Positions 1 through 8,200 of a stretch of 11,258 nt of DNA are shown one piece after another (position 1 is the first letter of the stretch; each line of letters opens with the position of its first letter). Origin of the DNA: CAZVRZ01 sp964629965 (GTDB lineage: Bacteria; Chloroflexota; Anaerolineae; Anaerolineales; UBA4823); assembly GCA_964629965.1 (NCBI GenBank), contig CAZVRZ010000162.1:1-11258 (forward strand). Direction: 5' to 3'. A program made the translations under genes and the position numbers. Below the pieces are notes generated by a model. That model searched no databases, was not told where the DNA came from, and was given only the letters and a program-made list of their open reading frames with translations.

Positions 1-48
1 ATCTGTTCGCAGTTGGTGTTCCCCGGTGTATTGTTAAGGTTCGCTTTT

Positions 49-71
49 TAATCCCGATTACGACGGGATTA
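49..71. other. Stem-loop just 3' of the RNase P RNA gene
   Basis: An 8-bp perfect inverted repeat (TAATCCCG at 49-56, CGGGATTA at 64-71) encloses a 7-base loop. It lies about 10 bases beyond the mature 3' end of the minus-strand RNase P RNA. It could mark transcription termination or 3' processing of that RNA. In the minus-strand direction the stem is followed by A residues rather than a U tract, so it is not a standard intrinsic terminator. The rest of bases 1-80 holds nothing else I can identify. Confidence 0.4.
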
Positions 72-80
72 GGGTTTACC

Positions 81-480
81 CCAGGCCGGCCTGTAAGCCG
101 CATTCTGTCCAGCGGCGGGACGTACCCGCCGCCTGGATGGTCATCTATCTATGCAGCCGACCCGGAACTTATCTGCCAGGCAGCCAGGAGCGGGCAGCTC
201 CTGGAGCGCACGCCATCGGCGCACGCTTTTCGCCCCTGTTTGGCCTTGCTCCCGGCGAGGGTTACCTGGCCGCAGACATTGCTGCCTGCGCCGGTGGTCT
301 CTTACACCGCCTTTTCACCCTCGCGCCGCGCCGCTTGCGCCGCGCACTGTGTCTCTGTGGCCCGATCCAGCAGGTTGCCCCGCTCCGGGGTTTCCCCGGC
401 GCCGCGCCCTTTGGAGTACGGACTTTCCTCCATAGCAAGCCGCAGTGCAGCCCACTACAGCGACCATCCAGCCGACCTGG
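81..480 (-). ncRNA. rnpB: RNase P RNA, bacterial type A
   Basis: This is the catalytic RNA of ribonuclease P, which removes the 5' leader of precursor tRNAs. Read on the minus strand it starts with CCAGGTCGGC (480-471) and ends with GCCGGCCTGG (90-81), which pair as a 10-bp P1 helix with one G-U. Helix P2 is also visible: GGATGGTC (469-462) pairs with GACCATCC (142-135). Conserved core segments appear in the right order: GGAGGAAAGTCC near the 5' end, the GGGTGAAAAGG and GTAAGAG segments of the specificity domain, GGAGCAAGGCCAAACAGGGG, the GGGTCGGCTG loop that contacts the tRNA CCA end, and ACAGAATGCGGCTTACAGG at the 3' end. The length of about 400 nt and the AAGGCCAAA..GGGG segment fit type A. 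An extra 8-bp GC hairpin at 112-132, where P19 is expected, lies between P2 and the 3' core. The ends come from helix pairing, so the primary transcript may be a few bases longer. Confidence 0.95.
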
Positions 481-491
481 GGTATATTGAT

Positions 492-520
492 GTTATCACG
501 AATGCCCAAATTGTGCTAAA
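492..520 (-). promoter_or_regulatory. Candidate promoter of the RNase P RNA gene
   Basis: On the minus strand, TTTAGC (520-515) and GATAAC (497-492) are separated by 17 bases. They would place the transcription start a few bases before the P1 helix at 480. The -10 match is reasonable and the -35 match is weak. A second pair, TTGGGC and TATACC, also has 17-base spacing but would start transcription inside P1, so it is less likely. Confidence 0.3.
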
Positions 521-522
521 AT
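493..522 (+). promoter_or_regulatory. Candidate extended -10 promoter for the MFS gene
   Basis: TGC followed by TAAAAT (514-522) forms an extended -10 element. A weak -35-like TTATCA lies 18 bases upstream at 493-498. The predicted start near 529 would give a leader of about 35 bases to the ATG at 563 and would exclude the earlier in-frame ATG at 527. It overlaps the opposing candidate rnpB promoter, so the two transcription units would diverge from the same few bases. Confidence 0.35.
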
Positions 523-562
523 CCCTATGTTTTGCCCTATTCTTGCAAAGTTGGACGGTTTC

Positions 563-1840
563 ATGAAATTTCTCTCGTTCCTGCGAACTCCCATGTTCCA
601 GACACTCTTCGCACTGCGCGGCAACCCGCGCGCCTGCGTTTACACCGAACCCCTGTTCGGCATTCCCTCGAACTTCTTCTTCCCCTACGCCTCGGTCTAC
701 ATGCTCGCCCTGGGCGTGCAGGATCAACAGATCGGCCTGATCGCCAGTTTGGGCCTGGTTTTGCAAGTCTTCACCGCCCTGATCAGCGGCGCCATCACCG
801 ATAAGTTCGGCCGCCGGCTCACCCTGTTCATCATGGACATATTATCCTGGGCGCTGCCCTGCCTGATCTGGGCCATCGCTCAAGACATCCGCTACTTCAT
901 CTTCGCAGCCGTGCTCAACAGCCTGTGGCGCATCTCACACACTGCCTGGTCTTGCCTGATGGTCGAAGACGCCGATTCCGAGCAGATCGTGCACATCTGG
1001 ACCTGGGTCTACATCTTCGCCACCGGCTCGGCCTTCTTTGCGCCGATCGCCGGCCTGCTGGTCAAGCGCTTCGACCTGGTGCCCGCCGTCAGAGTATTCT
1101 ATATATTCGGCTTTCTGGTGCTCGGCCTGAAAAGCTTTGTGCTTTACAAGTATTCCACCGAGACCAAACGTGGCGCCGAAAGACGTGAGGAAACCCGCCA
1201 CCAATCGCTGATCGAACTGATGTCAGAGTACGGCGGCGTGCTCAAGCAGCTCTTGCAGGCCCGCGCCACACTGGTGGCAGTGGCATTCCTGGTGATCTTG
1301 AGCATTTGTCAGAACATCAACAGCTCGTTCATGTCAATCCTGATCACCCAAAAACTGCTCATCCCCAACGAACACCTGACCTGGTTCACTTTTACCCGTT
1401 CGGTGGTGCTGCTGGCAAGTTTCTTCTGGCTGACGCCGCGCTTGAGCGCCTCCCGTTTCAAACCCCCCATGGCGCTGGGCTTCGCTTTCTTCCTGACCTC
1501 CCTGGTCATGCTGGTGACCATGCCACCCCAAAACTACTTACTGCTGGTGCTCGCCACCATCCTGGAAGCCATCGGCTACGCCATCGTCACCCCGCTGCTG
1601 GATTCGCTGCTGGTGCTCGCCATGGACCCCGGCGAGCGGGCGCGCCTGACCGCCCTGGTGTACGTTGGCATCCTCCTGTGCACCTCGCCTTTCGGCTGGA
1701 TCGCCGGGCAGCTTTCGGCCATCAACCGCATCTTCCCGTTCATCCTCAACATCGTTCTGCTTTCGTTCGGGATGCTCTTGCTGATGTTCGGCAGCCGCCT
1801 GCTCCGCAAGCCCACTGCCAGCCTGGAAAAAACCGCCTGA
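563..1840 (+). CDS. Major facilitator superfamily transporter
   Basis: This is a 425-residue inner-membrane secondary transporter. About twelve hydrophobic segments are visible, six before and six after a charged central loop near residues 197-232 (KYSTETKRGAERREETRH), the usual 6+6 arrangement. The loop between helices 2 and 3 carries the MFS signature GAITDKFGRR (residues 76-85). An acidic VEDADSE stretch (residues 134-140) and a second charged loop, DPGERARL (355-362), match loops expected between helices. The substrate cannot be read from the sequence: it may be a sugar or a drug, or the protein may be an efflux carrier. The start at 563 is preceded only by a weak GGACGG, but the alternative ATG at 527 lies upstream of the likely transcription start. 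A further in-frame ATG at 593 is possible. The gene converges on the GH2 gene with 4 bases between stop codons. An MFS transporter beside a glycosidase suggests sugar uptake, but the genes are on opposite strands, so this is only a hint. Confidence 0.9.
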   Translation: MKFLSFLRTPMFQTLFALRGNPRACVYTEPLFGIPSNFFFPYASVYMLALGVQDQQIGLIASLGLVLQVFTALISGAITDKFGRRLTLFIMDILSWALPCLIWAIAQDIRYFIFAAVLNSLWRISHTAWSCLMVEDADSEQIVHIWTWVYIFATGSAFFAPIAGLLVKRFDLVPAVRVFYIFGFLVLGLKSFVLYKYSTETKRGAERREETRHQSLIELMSEYGGVLKQLLQARATLVAVAFLVILSICQNINSSFMSILITQKLLIPNEHLTWFTFTRSVVLLASFFWLTPRLSASRFKPPMALGFAFFLTSLVMLVTMPPQNYLLLVLATILEAIGYAIVTPLLDSLLVLAMDPGERARLTALVYVGILLCTSPFGWIAGQLSAINRIFPFILNIVLLSFGMLLLMFGSRLLRKPTASLEKTA

Positions 1841-1844
1841 CCGG

Positions 1845-3644
1845 CTAAGCGTTCGCCGCCAGCAGCTTCTGGTGGGCGGCCTTTACGCGCCCCATATCCA
1901 TCTTCACTACCTGGCGGTCGTAGGTCAAATACCCATTGATCTCGGTCTCCACATCCGTGGTTTGGGTGTACACCGCCGCCGAAAGGCCAGCCTCGATCCA
2001 CGGCTGGAGCTGCTGCTCCAACAAATCCAGGTAAGCCTGGGTCAGCTCGGCCGGGCCGGCGAACTTGCGATAGCCGAACTCGGCCTGCGGATTCCACTCG
2101 TGACCGGCCACCTTCAGGCTGTACCCGCCAAACTCCGATAAGATCACCGCCCGCGCCCGCTCCGGCTTGACCAGCGGCAGGCGCTTGAAATACACGTGCA
2201 GGCTCTTGAAATCGCCCGCCCCCTGGTCGTACCAGCCGCTGGCATGGTCCACCGGGCGGGTGGGGTCATATTCCTTCAACCAGCTCGCAATGGCAGCCGC
2301 ATCGAACTGTCCCCAGCCCTCGTTGAACGGCGTCCACAGACCAATACAGGCAAAGTTATACAGGTGATCCACCAGGGCGCCCAGCTCACGGCGAAAATCG
2401 ACCCGCCCGGCGAGATCCTGGCGGCCGGCATAGCGATAATGGGGCCGGTCACGCCGCCGCGAGCCGAACAAGATTGCCAGCAGCGAGGGCAGCTCGCCCA
2501 CCTGCCGGGCGCCGTTCATCATATCCTGCCAGACGATCAGCCCCAGCCGGTCGCAGTGGTAATAATAGCGTGCCGGCTCCACCTTGACGTGCTTGCGCAG
2601 CATGTTGCAGCCGGACTCTTTGATGAACTCCAGGTCGTAGCGCATGGCCTCGTCCGAAGGCGGGGTATATAAGCCGTCCGGCCAATAGCCCTGGTCGAGC
2701 GGCCCGTACTGGAACAAAGGCTGGTTGTTCAGGCACAGGCGCGTGCGGTCCTGTGCGTCGCTCCCCAGGCTGAACTTGCGCATGCCGAAATAACTCTCCA
2801 CCCGGTCGATGGTCTGGTCGCCGTCCACCAACTCCACCGCCAGGTCGTACAGAAAAGGCGAGTCCGGGCTCCACAGGCGGGGCTGCGGCAGGGACAACTC
2901 CAAAACACCCTGCGCCGCGCTCACCTGCCCGGCGGCCGCCGGCGCCTCGCCAGCAGAGACCGCCAGCCGCACCTCCTGCCAAGACGGCACTGGCCCATCC
3001 AACTGCAGTTCCACCCGCACGCTTTCTGCGTCGATGTCGGGCGTGATACGCAGGCTGCGGATATAGGTCTCGGGCACCGGCTCCAGCCACACCGTCTGCC
3101 AGATACCCGAGACCGCGTTATACCAGATTGACTTGGGCTGCAGCACCTGCTTGCCCCTGGCCTGCCAGTGGGTGTCGCTGGGATCCCAGGCCATCACCAG
3201 CAGCTTATTCTCGCCGGGCTGCAGGGCGCGAGTGACCTCAAAGTCAAAGGGCAGGTAGCCGCCCTGGTGCAGGCCCAGCCACTGCCCGTTCAACCAGGCT
3301 TCTGCCTGCCAATCCACCGCGCCGAAGTGCAGCAGCACGCGCCGGCCTTGCCACTCTTCCGGCACAGTGAAGGAGCGGCGGTACCACAGGCTGTCGCCGG
3401 GCTGCAGCGCCCGCTTGACCCCCGAGAGGGCCGATTCGAGCGGGAACGGCACCAGGATCTGCCCGGAGAAAACCGGCATGGGCACCTGGTCGCCGGAAGT
3501 GATGGCATATTCCCACAAGCCGTTCAGGTTCAGCCACTCGCGGCGCGCCAACTGCGGCCGCGGGTACTCTTGCCAGGCATTTTCCGCAGTCACCTGGCTG
3601 CCCCAACGGGTGACAGGATGACCGGGAACCAACTGCCAGCTCAT
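1845..3644 (-). CDS. Glycoside hydrolase family 2 protein (beta-galactosidase/beta-glucuronidase type)
   Basis: This is a 599-residue retaining glycosidase of the GH2 fold. Residues about 35-190 form the N-terminal sugar-binding jelly roll, with LNLNGLWEY (38-46), AWLNGQWLGLHQGGYLPF (116-133) and GIWQTVWLE (180-188). Residues about 195-288 are the immunoglobulin-like middle domain ending in the FGMRKF turn (286-291). The rest is the TIM barrel, with GCNMLRKHVK (345-354) and CDRLGLIVWQDM (364-375). The family's two catalytic glutamates are in place: acid/base Glu442 in TPFNEGWG and nucleophile Glu504 in ILSEFGG. There is no signal peptide, so it should act in the cytoplasm on imported oligosaccharides or glycosides. 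It is close in length to beta-glucuronidase and much shorter than LacZ, lacking the C-terminal LacZ domains. Specificity cannot be assigned. AAGGAG sits 6 bases before the ATG. The DUF362 gene lies 65 bases upstream in the same direction. Confidence 0.92.
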   Translation of the reverse strand: MSWQLVPGHPVTRWGSQVTAENAWQEYPRPQLARREWLNLNGLWEYAITSGDQVPMPVFSGQILVPFPLESALSGVKRALQPGDSLWYRRSFTVPEEWQGRRVLLHFGAVDWQAEAWLNGQWLGLHQGGYLPFDFEVTRALQPGENKLLVMAWDPSDTHWQARGKQVLQPKSIWYNAVSGIWQTVWLEPVPETYIRSLRITPDIDAESVRVELQLDGPVPSWQEVRLAVSAGEAPAAAGQVSAAQGVLELSLPQPRLWSPDSPFLYDLAVELVDGDQTIDRVESYFGMRKFSLGSDAQDRTRLCLNNQPLFQYGPLDQGYWPDGLYTPPSDEAMRYDLEFIKESGCNMLRKHVKVEPARYYYHCDRLGLIVWQDMMNGARQVGELPSLLAILFGSRRRDRPHYRYAGRQDLAGRVDFRRELGALVDHLYNFACIGLWTPFNEGWGQFDAAAIASWLKEYDPTRPVDHASGWYDQGAGDFKSLHVYFKRLPLVKPERARAVILSEFGGYSLKVAGHEWNPQAEFGYRKFAGPAELTQAYLDLLEQQLQPWIEAGLSAAVYTQTTDVETEINGYLTYDRQVVKMDMGRVKAAHQKLLAANA

Positions 3645-3650
3645 GTTTTG

Positions 3651-3656
3651 CTCCTT
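3651..3656 (-). promoter_or_regulatory. Ribosome binding site of the GH2 gene
   Basis: AAGGAG is read on the minus strand 6 bases before the ATG at 3644-3642. It fixes this start and shows that the second gene of the pair has its own strong translation initiation. Confidence 0.8.
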
Positions 3657-3709
3657 GTTGACCTATGCGAACGTACCCGCCGCCGCGAACTGCCAGGCAA
3701 AACGTGCAC

Positions 3710-4873
3710 TTACTTGGCCGGGATGTAGGTGACCGCCGGGCGAGCGAACTCTTCCACCGGCAGCACGTCCACCAGCTCGTACTGGCGCGAGCCCAGCCCC
3801 AGCTTCTCGCCGAACTCCAGCACCTTGTAGGGATCCTTGTACGGGCCGTGCAGCCAGCGCAATGGATGCCCGATGCGGGTGTGCACTTCGAACACCGACG
3901 GCAGGTTCTCCTCGATCAAAGGATACTTGGCCGTCATATCCAGCACCGCCTGGTCCACCGCAATGATATCGTCGGAGCCAAAGATGCCGGCGTCGCGCAG
4001 GATGGGCATGCTGGTGAAGCCAAAGCAATCGCACACCGGGGTCATGTGGGTCGCCAGCACCATGTGCGTGGCCTTCTCCGGCGCAAAGGTCGCCAGGCTG
4101 ATCTTGGTGCTGATGGCGTTGGCCTCCTGGAAAGATTCCCAGTTGACCGGGTCGATCTTCAAGCTGCCGGGAGGCGCCGCCTGCACGCAGCGTTTGCACT
4201 GGTTGCACTGCTCCATATGCAGGTGCAGCTCGTTGGGGTTGTCCCGGTCTTCTACGATCGCACTGTGCGGGCAGGCATCCACGATGCGCTTACGAGCGTC
4301 GGCATCCGGGCACAGCTCGCTGAACCAATAGCGGTCGAAGTGACAGGTGTCGTGGATGGCGCTGCGCGTCTCACCGACCATGCAGCCCAAGGCCAGGTTC
4401 TTGATCGCTCCGCCGTAACCGTTGCTGGGATGGCCCTTGGCATGGGCAAAATTGATCAAGAAAGAAGCATCCTCGATCATGCCGGCCACTTTCCATACCT
4501 TGATATTCTTATACTCCCATTCGTGCGAGTAATGATATTTCTCGTGCATACCGCCCACCGCGATCACCGGGCAGCCCAACACTTCGGGCGTATAGCCGCG
4601 CTCGGCGGCGCTATTGGCGTCCCAATCCAGGTCGCACACAAAGGGATGACCGCCGCCATCTTTGACGGCCTGCACCACCTTGCGCACAAAGACCGGGTGA
4701 ATGACCGAATAACCGAGATTATTCCCCAGGTGCAGCTTGATCGCCACCGTATCGCCCTTCACCCGCTCGCGCACGTTCAAGCGCTCCAGGATCAGGTCCA
4801 GCTTGGCGGGCAGCGTTTCGTTCGCCTCCAGACGTGCCTGGCGGGGATCGCCGTAATAAACAACACTCGTCAT
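3710..4873 (-). CDS. DUF362 domain protein with a reduced ferredoxin-like cysteine motif
   Basis: This 387-residue protein is recognised as DUF362 by the N-terminal IKLHLGN (45-51), the AHAKGHPSNGYGGAIKNLAL core (143-162) and the ferredoxin-like insertion after it. The molecular role of the family is unknown, and no reaction is claimed. The insertion resembles a two-cluster ferredoxin in which only four cluster-type cysteines remain: Cys201 in DACPHSA, and Cys223, Cys226 and Cys229 in CNQCKRC. The fourth cysteine of the second motif is replaced by alanine (Ala233 in QAAPPG). In the two-cluster fold these four would surround one and the same 4Fe-4S site, so a single-cluster protein is plausible. 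Further cysteines lie at 188 and in CDC (281, 283). No signal peptide or membrane segment is seen. AAAGGAG is well placed before the ATG. It is probably co-transcribed with the downstream GH2 gene, with no obvious functional link. Confidence 0.88.
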   Translation of the reverse strand: MTSVVYYGDPRQARLEANETLPAKLDLILERLNVRERVKGDTVAIKLHLGNNLGYSVIHPVFVRKVVQAVKDGGGHPFVCDLDWDANSAAERGYTPEVLGCPVIAVGGMHEKYHYSHEWEYKNIKVWKVAGMIEDASFLINFAHAKGHPSNGYGGAIKNLALGCMVGETRSAIHDTCHFDRYWFSELCPDADARKRIVDACPHSAIVEDRDNPNELHLHMEQCNQCKRCVQAAPPGSLKIDPVNWESFQEANAISTKISLATFAPEKATHMVLATHMTPVCDCFGFTSMPILRDAGIFGSDDIIAVDQAVLDMTAKYPLIEENLPSVFEVHTRIGHPLRWLHGPYKDPYKVLEFGEKLGLGSRQYELVDVLPVEEFARPAVTYIPAK

Positions 4874-4882
4874 AGCAAATCA

Positions 4883-4889
4883 CTCCTTT
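4883..4889 (-). promoter_or_regulatory. Ribosome binding site of the DUF362 gene
   Basis: AAAGGAG on the minus strand, within AAAAGGAGTGA, ends 9 bases before the ATG at 4873-4871. It is a strong match to the 16S rRNA tail and supports this start. Confidence 0.8.
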
Positions 4890-4928
4890 TCTCTTTGATC
4901 AACCGATAGAAATTTACTTGAGGGCTTT

Positions 4929-4934
4929 ATTTTA
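4929..4934 (-). promoter_or_regulatory. Possible -10 element for the DUF362-GH2 unit
   Basis: TAAAAT is read on the minus strand in an AT-rich stretch 55 bases before the DUF362 start codon. No good -35 hexamer lies at 16-18 bases, so the call rests on the -10 match and its position only. Confidence 0.25.
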
Positions 4935-5290
4935 CCTTAAAAGATAGTCGCTGGCATTGAAGCGCCAGGGCTTTGGCAAAGTCAATCCGTTGTCGCGAAT
5001 GAGCGCAGCAGGTGAAGCACCAAAGAAATTGAACCGGGATACGCCAGGCAAACGAAATTGCATCCTAGAAATCTTAAGAATCTTTAAGCGCCGGGTACCA
5101 TCCATATTCCTAAACAGCCCCCGTTTGGCCGGTTTCATGCCCCCGGCGGGCCAATTCTTATCTTTTTTGCAAAGAAAAACCTTTTTCTGGCAGGCAGTCT
5201 GTCACGATCTCGTAACGCGAGGCAGGTATATTCAGACTAAGATCAATAGACGGTATCATCTTTTTCCCGAAGATTATTGGATAGATCCAT
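4935..5290. other. Intergenic region between the DUF362 gene and the giant surface-protein gene
   Basis: About 355 bases with no convincing gene. It is less GC-rich than its neighbours, especially around 5050-5120 and 5155-5290. It contains an inverted repeat TTGGCC (5125-5130) / GGCCAA (5149-5154) followed by a T-rich run at 5155-5168, and two near-identical 9-mers, ATCTTAAGA at 5071 and ATCTTTAAG at 5080. A TATATT at 5227-5232 could be the -10 of the plus-strand giant gene, but no -35 fits. The 63-base leader from there to the ATG has only a weak ribosome binding site (GGATAG). Short open frames on both strands here lack ribosome binding sites and recognisable products. No known riboswitch or tRNA was recognised. 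Confidence 0.5.
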
Positions 5291-8200
5291 ATGAAAAAGA
5301 ATCTCCTGAATGGCAATCGTTATTGGAATACGGTGCACTTCGCTGGCGGCGTTTTGAGCGCAGTTTTACTGGCAGCCGCATTATGGCTGATGCAGCACCC
5401 CTGGACGGCGCGCGCCATGAACACCCCCGCGCTGCAGACATTCTATGTCACGCTGCCAGAAGATATCATGATGCAATATCTCTGGGATATTTTCTCCAAT
5501 GGAACTGGACCTGATCCTGTCAGCCCCATCCGCAGCATTACATCCATCGCAGTCGGCACCAATGGGACGCGCGTCTATTACGACCAGTGGGAAGACGGCA
5601 GCTACGACGCCGATATTGCCAACCCTGATTACAATTATTACGATGCCGATAGCAATCCCGATGGCACGCAGATCTGGGGAGACGGGGTGATCGCCAACGG
5701 CTGTGCGCCTACAATCAACAATATAACCAATCCCTGCGCCGAACCTGGAGACGACCTGCTGTTCCGCGGCAATGTGATCACCCTGGACAACCTGGTGGTG
5801 ATCAATGGATCTTCCGGCAGCTACTCACGCGACCCGTCTACCATCTACTTCGATGGCAAAGACAAGATCGGCGCCAGCCTGCCGGTGGCGGTTTCGCGCA
5901 GCCTGTGGCCCAGCGGTGCGGGTTCTTTGGTCGCCGATGCCCAGGGTGTTTTGCCGACCGAGGTGTGGGGCAGCGAATACGTTTCGCCCGTCGGTGAGAT
6001 AAATCTGGGTACAAATGACGGCCTGGACGATGTGCGCTTGCTCGTCATGGCTGGGCCGGGCGGCTCGGTGATCAACGTAGATGCCAACGCGGATAACGAT
6101 TACAATGACGCCTATGATCGTTCGAACTACACCCTGGCCGAAGGACAGGTTTTAAGCGTCAATGGCGACCATAACACCATCGGTGATGCCGTATTGGCCG
6201 GAGGCCGGGTGGTGGTGGTCAGCGGCAGCCCGGTGCAGGTGACCCTCCTGACGGGTGATGTGAATTCATACTACGAGAACCGTTTTTACAACCTGATTCC
6301 ACGCACCGATTGGACAAATGATTATTACTCGCCGGTCGGCACCCCTGCCGGGGCCACCTGCACCAGCAACTGGATCTACAATCCCAATAACACTGCTATC
6401 ACGGTGAGGTATGACTATCCCGGCGGCCTTGTCCCGGATGGCTTTCAAAACATCGCCGCCTACACCTCGGCCGAAATGCCCGACGTGGTGAGCACCGGCG
6501 TCCGCTACTACACTACGAATGGAGCAGTCTTTCTGCCGATTTCCACCACCGATTGTTACAGTGGTGGCAGCGGCGGCGGCTCGGGCGATATTTACGACTG
6601 GGGTAACGAGTTGTACCCGTTCCGCCAGCTCTCGCCCGAAGTGCTGATCGGTTGGGCGCCCGGCTGCACGAACGAAAGCGTATTGGGCACCTGTCTCAGC
6701 GATAGCGCGTATATAGCCAACACCAAGAGCCGCAGCGTGGTATGGCTGACCCCGGCGGCAAACACCACTTTCTATGTCGACCTGGACGGCAGCGGCATCT
6801 CCTGCAGCCCCACCCCCAGCGGGCATGAAAAATCCTTTGTCGCCAATGCGCTGACCAGGACGCGCATCAGCGACGACCCGGATAACGTGCGCGACACGTT
6901 TGACAACCAGGCATACACCAATAACGGCAGCGGCAACTATAATGCGACCTGGGCATCGAACTGGATTGAAACCGGCGATAACGGCAGCGCGGCTGGAGGC
7001 ACCATTTGGATAACGAACGGCGCTTTACAGTTTCGCGATCTATGGAATAATCAAAATCAAAATGACAGCCTGGACCGCCGGATCAATGCCAACCTGGCCG
7101 GCAAGTCGTTTGTGCGCCTCAGCTTCCGCTCCACCCTGGCAGGCCTGGGTACAAACGACAGTGTTAAGGTGCAGGTCTCGCCTACCGGCGCGGCGCCCTG
7201 GACCGACCTGGCTACGTACACCAACGCCGACAATGGCGGCCCGGTCACCCGGGTTTATTATCTAACTCCTGCCCAGGCCACCGCAGATACCCGGATTCGC
7301 TTCCTGGTTGCCGAAAACTGGGAAAATGAAGGTGAGACCTGGACGATTGACGATGTCAATGTAGATTTTGCTGCGGGAAACGGCAGCCTGGTCGGCGATT
7401 TTGACATGACCGGCGCTTACATCCGCACCTGCGACGATGATGTGTTTGCCGCAGCATTCGGGCAAGACCCGGAGATGAGCGGCACTAACGATAGCGAAGC
7501 AATGGACCTGGGTATGGGCGTGCCGCCTTATGGCTCGCAGATCCGCATGACCAAGAACGCCGATAAAACCTTCGCGGCGCCAGGCGATCAGGTGATCTAC
7601 GCCTACACCGTCCGGCTGATCCAGACCTTCAGCACCGCGGTGACTAATGTGCAGGTGCACGACGATTTCTGCGCGCCGGTTACCAAGGTTGCGGGCAGCG
7701 GCAGCGGCGATGGCGGCACGATCGGCACCCTCGAGTCGGGGGAGGTTTGGAACTTCACCTGCACGGGGCGCCTGTACACCGCCACCACCAACTCGGCCTT
7801 TGCCACAGCCTTTTACGCTCCCGATTATATCCGCAGCACCCCGGCGCAGGCCACGGTACTGCTCAACAGTTCGCTGGGCGACCGGGTGTGGCTGGATGAA
7901 GACGGCGATGGCGATCAGGACGCCGGCGAGCCTGGTGTTCCCAACGTGCGGATAACCTTGACTGGCCTGGATGTGACTGGCGGCTCGGTCAGCCTGGCCA
8001 TATACACCGATAGCGAAGGCCGCTATATCTTTGCAGATGTGCCGCCCAGCAATGCCGGCGGCTATACGGTTGCGGTCGACAGTGCCACGGTGCCTGCCGG
8101 CCTGCGGGCCAACCCCACATACGACGAAAACGGGGTTCCCACGGCCCACACCACCACGGTCGTGCTGGCCGCGGATGTGGAATACACAACCGCCGACTTC

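Noticed and set aside
137..566. Several open frames across the left end, on both strands
   Set aside because: They overlap the RNase P RNA, whose helices and conserved core explain the sequence. The frames are low-quality and lack ribosome binding sites.
1576..2097. A 173-codon minus-strand frame across the MFS and GH2 gene ends
   Set aside because: It runs antisense to the MFS gene and out of frame with GH2, both of which have clear family motifs. It is a shadow of GC-rich codons.
3671..3684. A 14-base exact match (ACGTACCCGCCGCC) to 120-133 inside the RNase P RNA gene
   Set aside because: It is short, GC-rich and one of a kind, with no extension on either side. It is more likely chance than a mobile repeat.
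4932..5138. A 68-codon minus-strand frame just upstream of the DUF362 gene
   Set aside because: There is no properly spaced ribosome binding site, the sequence is not recognised, and it overlaps the likely promoter. A small peptide or a decayed gene cannot be excluded.
4957..5514. A 185-codon plus-strand frame crossing the intergenic region into the giant gene
   Set aside because: It overlaps the signal peptide and first 75 codons of the giant gene in another frame, has no good ribosome binding site, and shows no recognisable domain.
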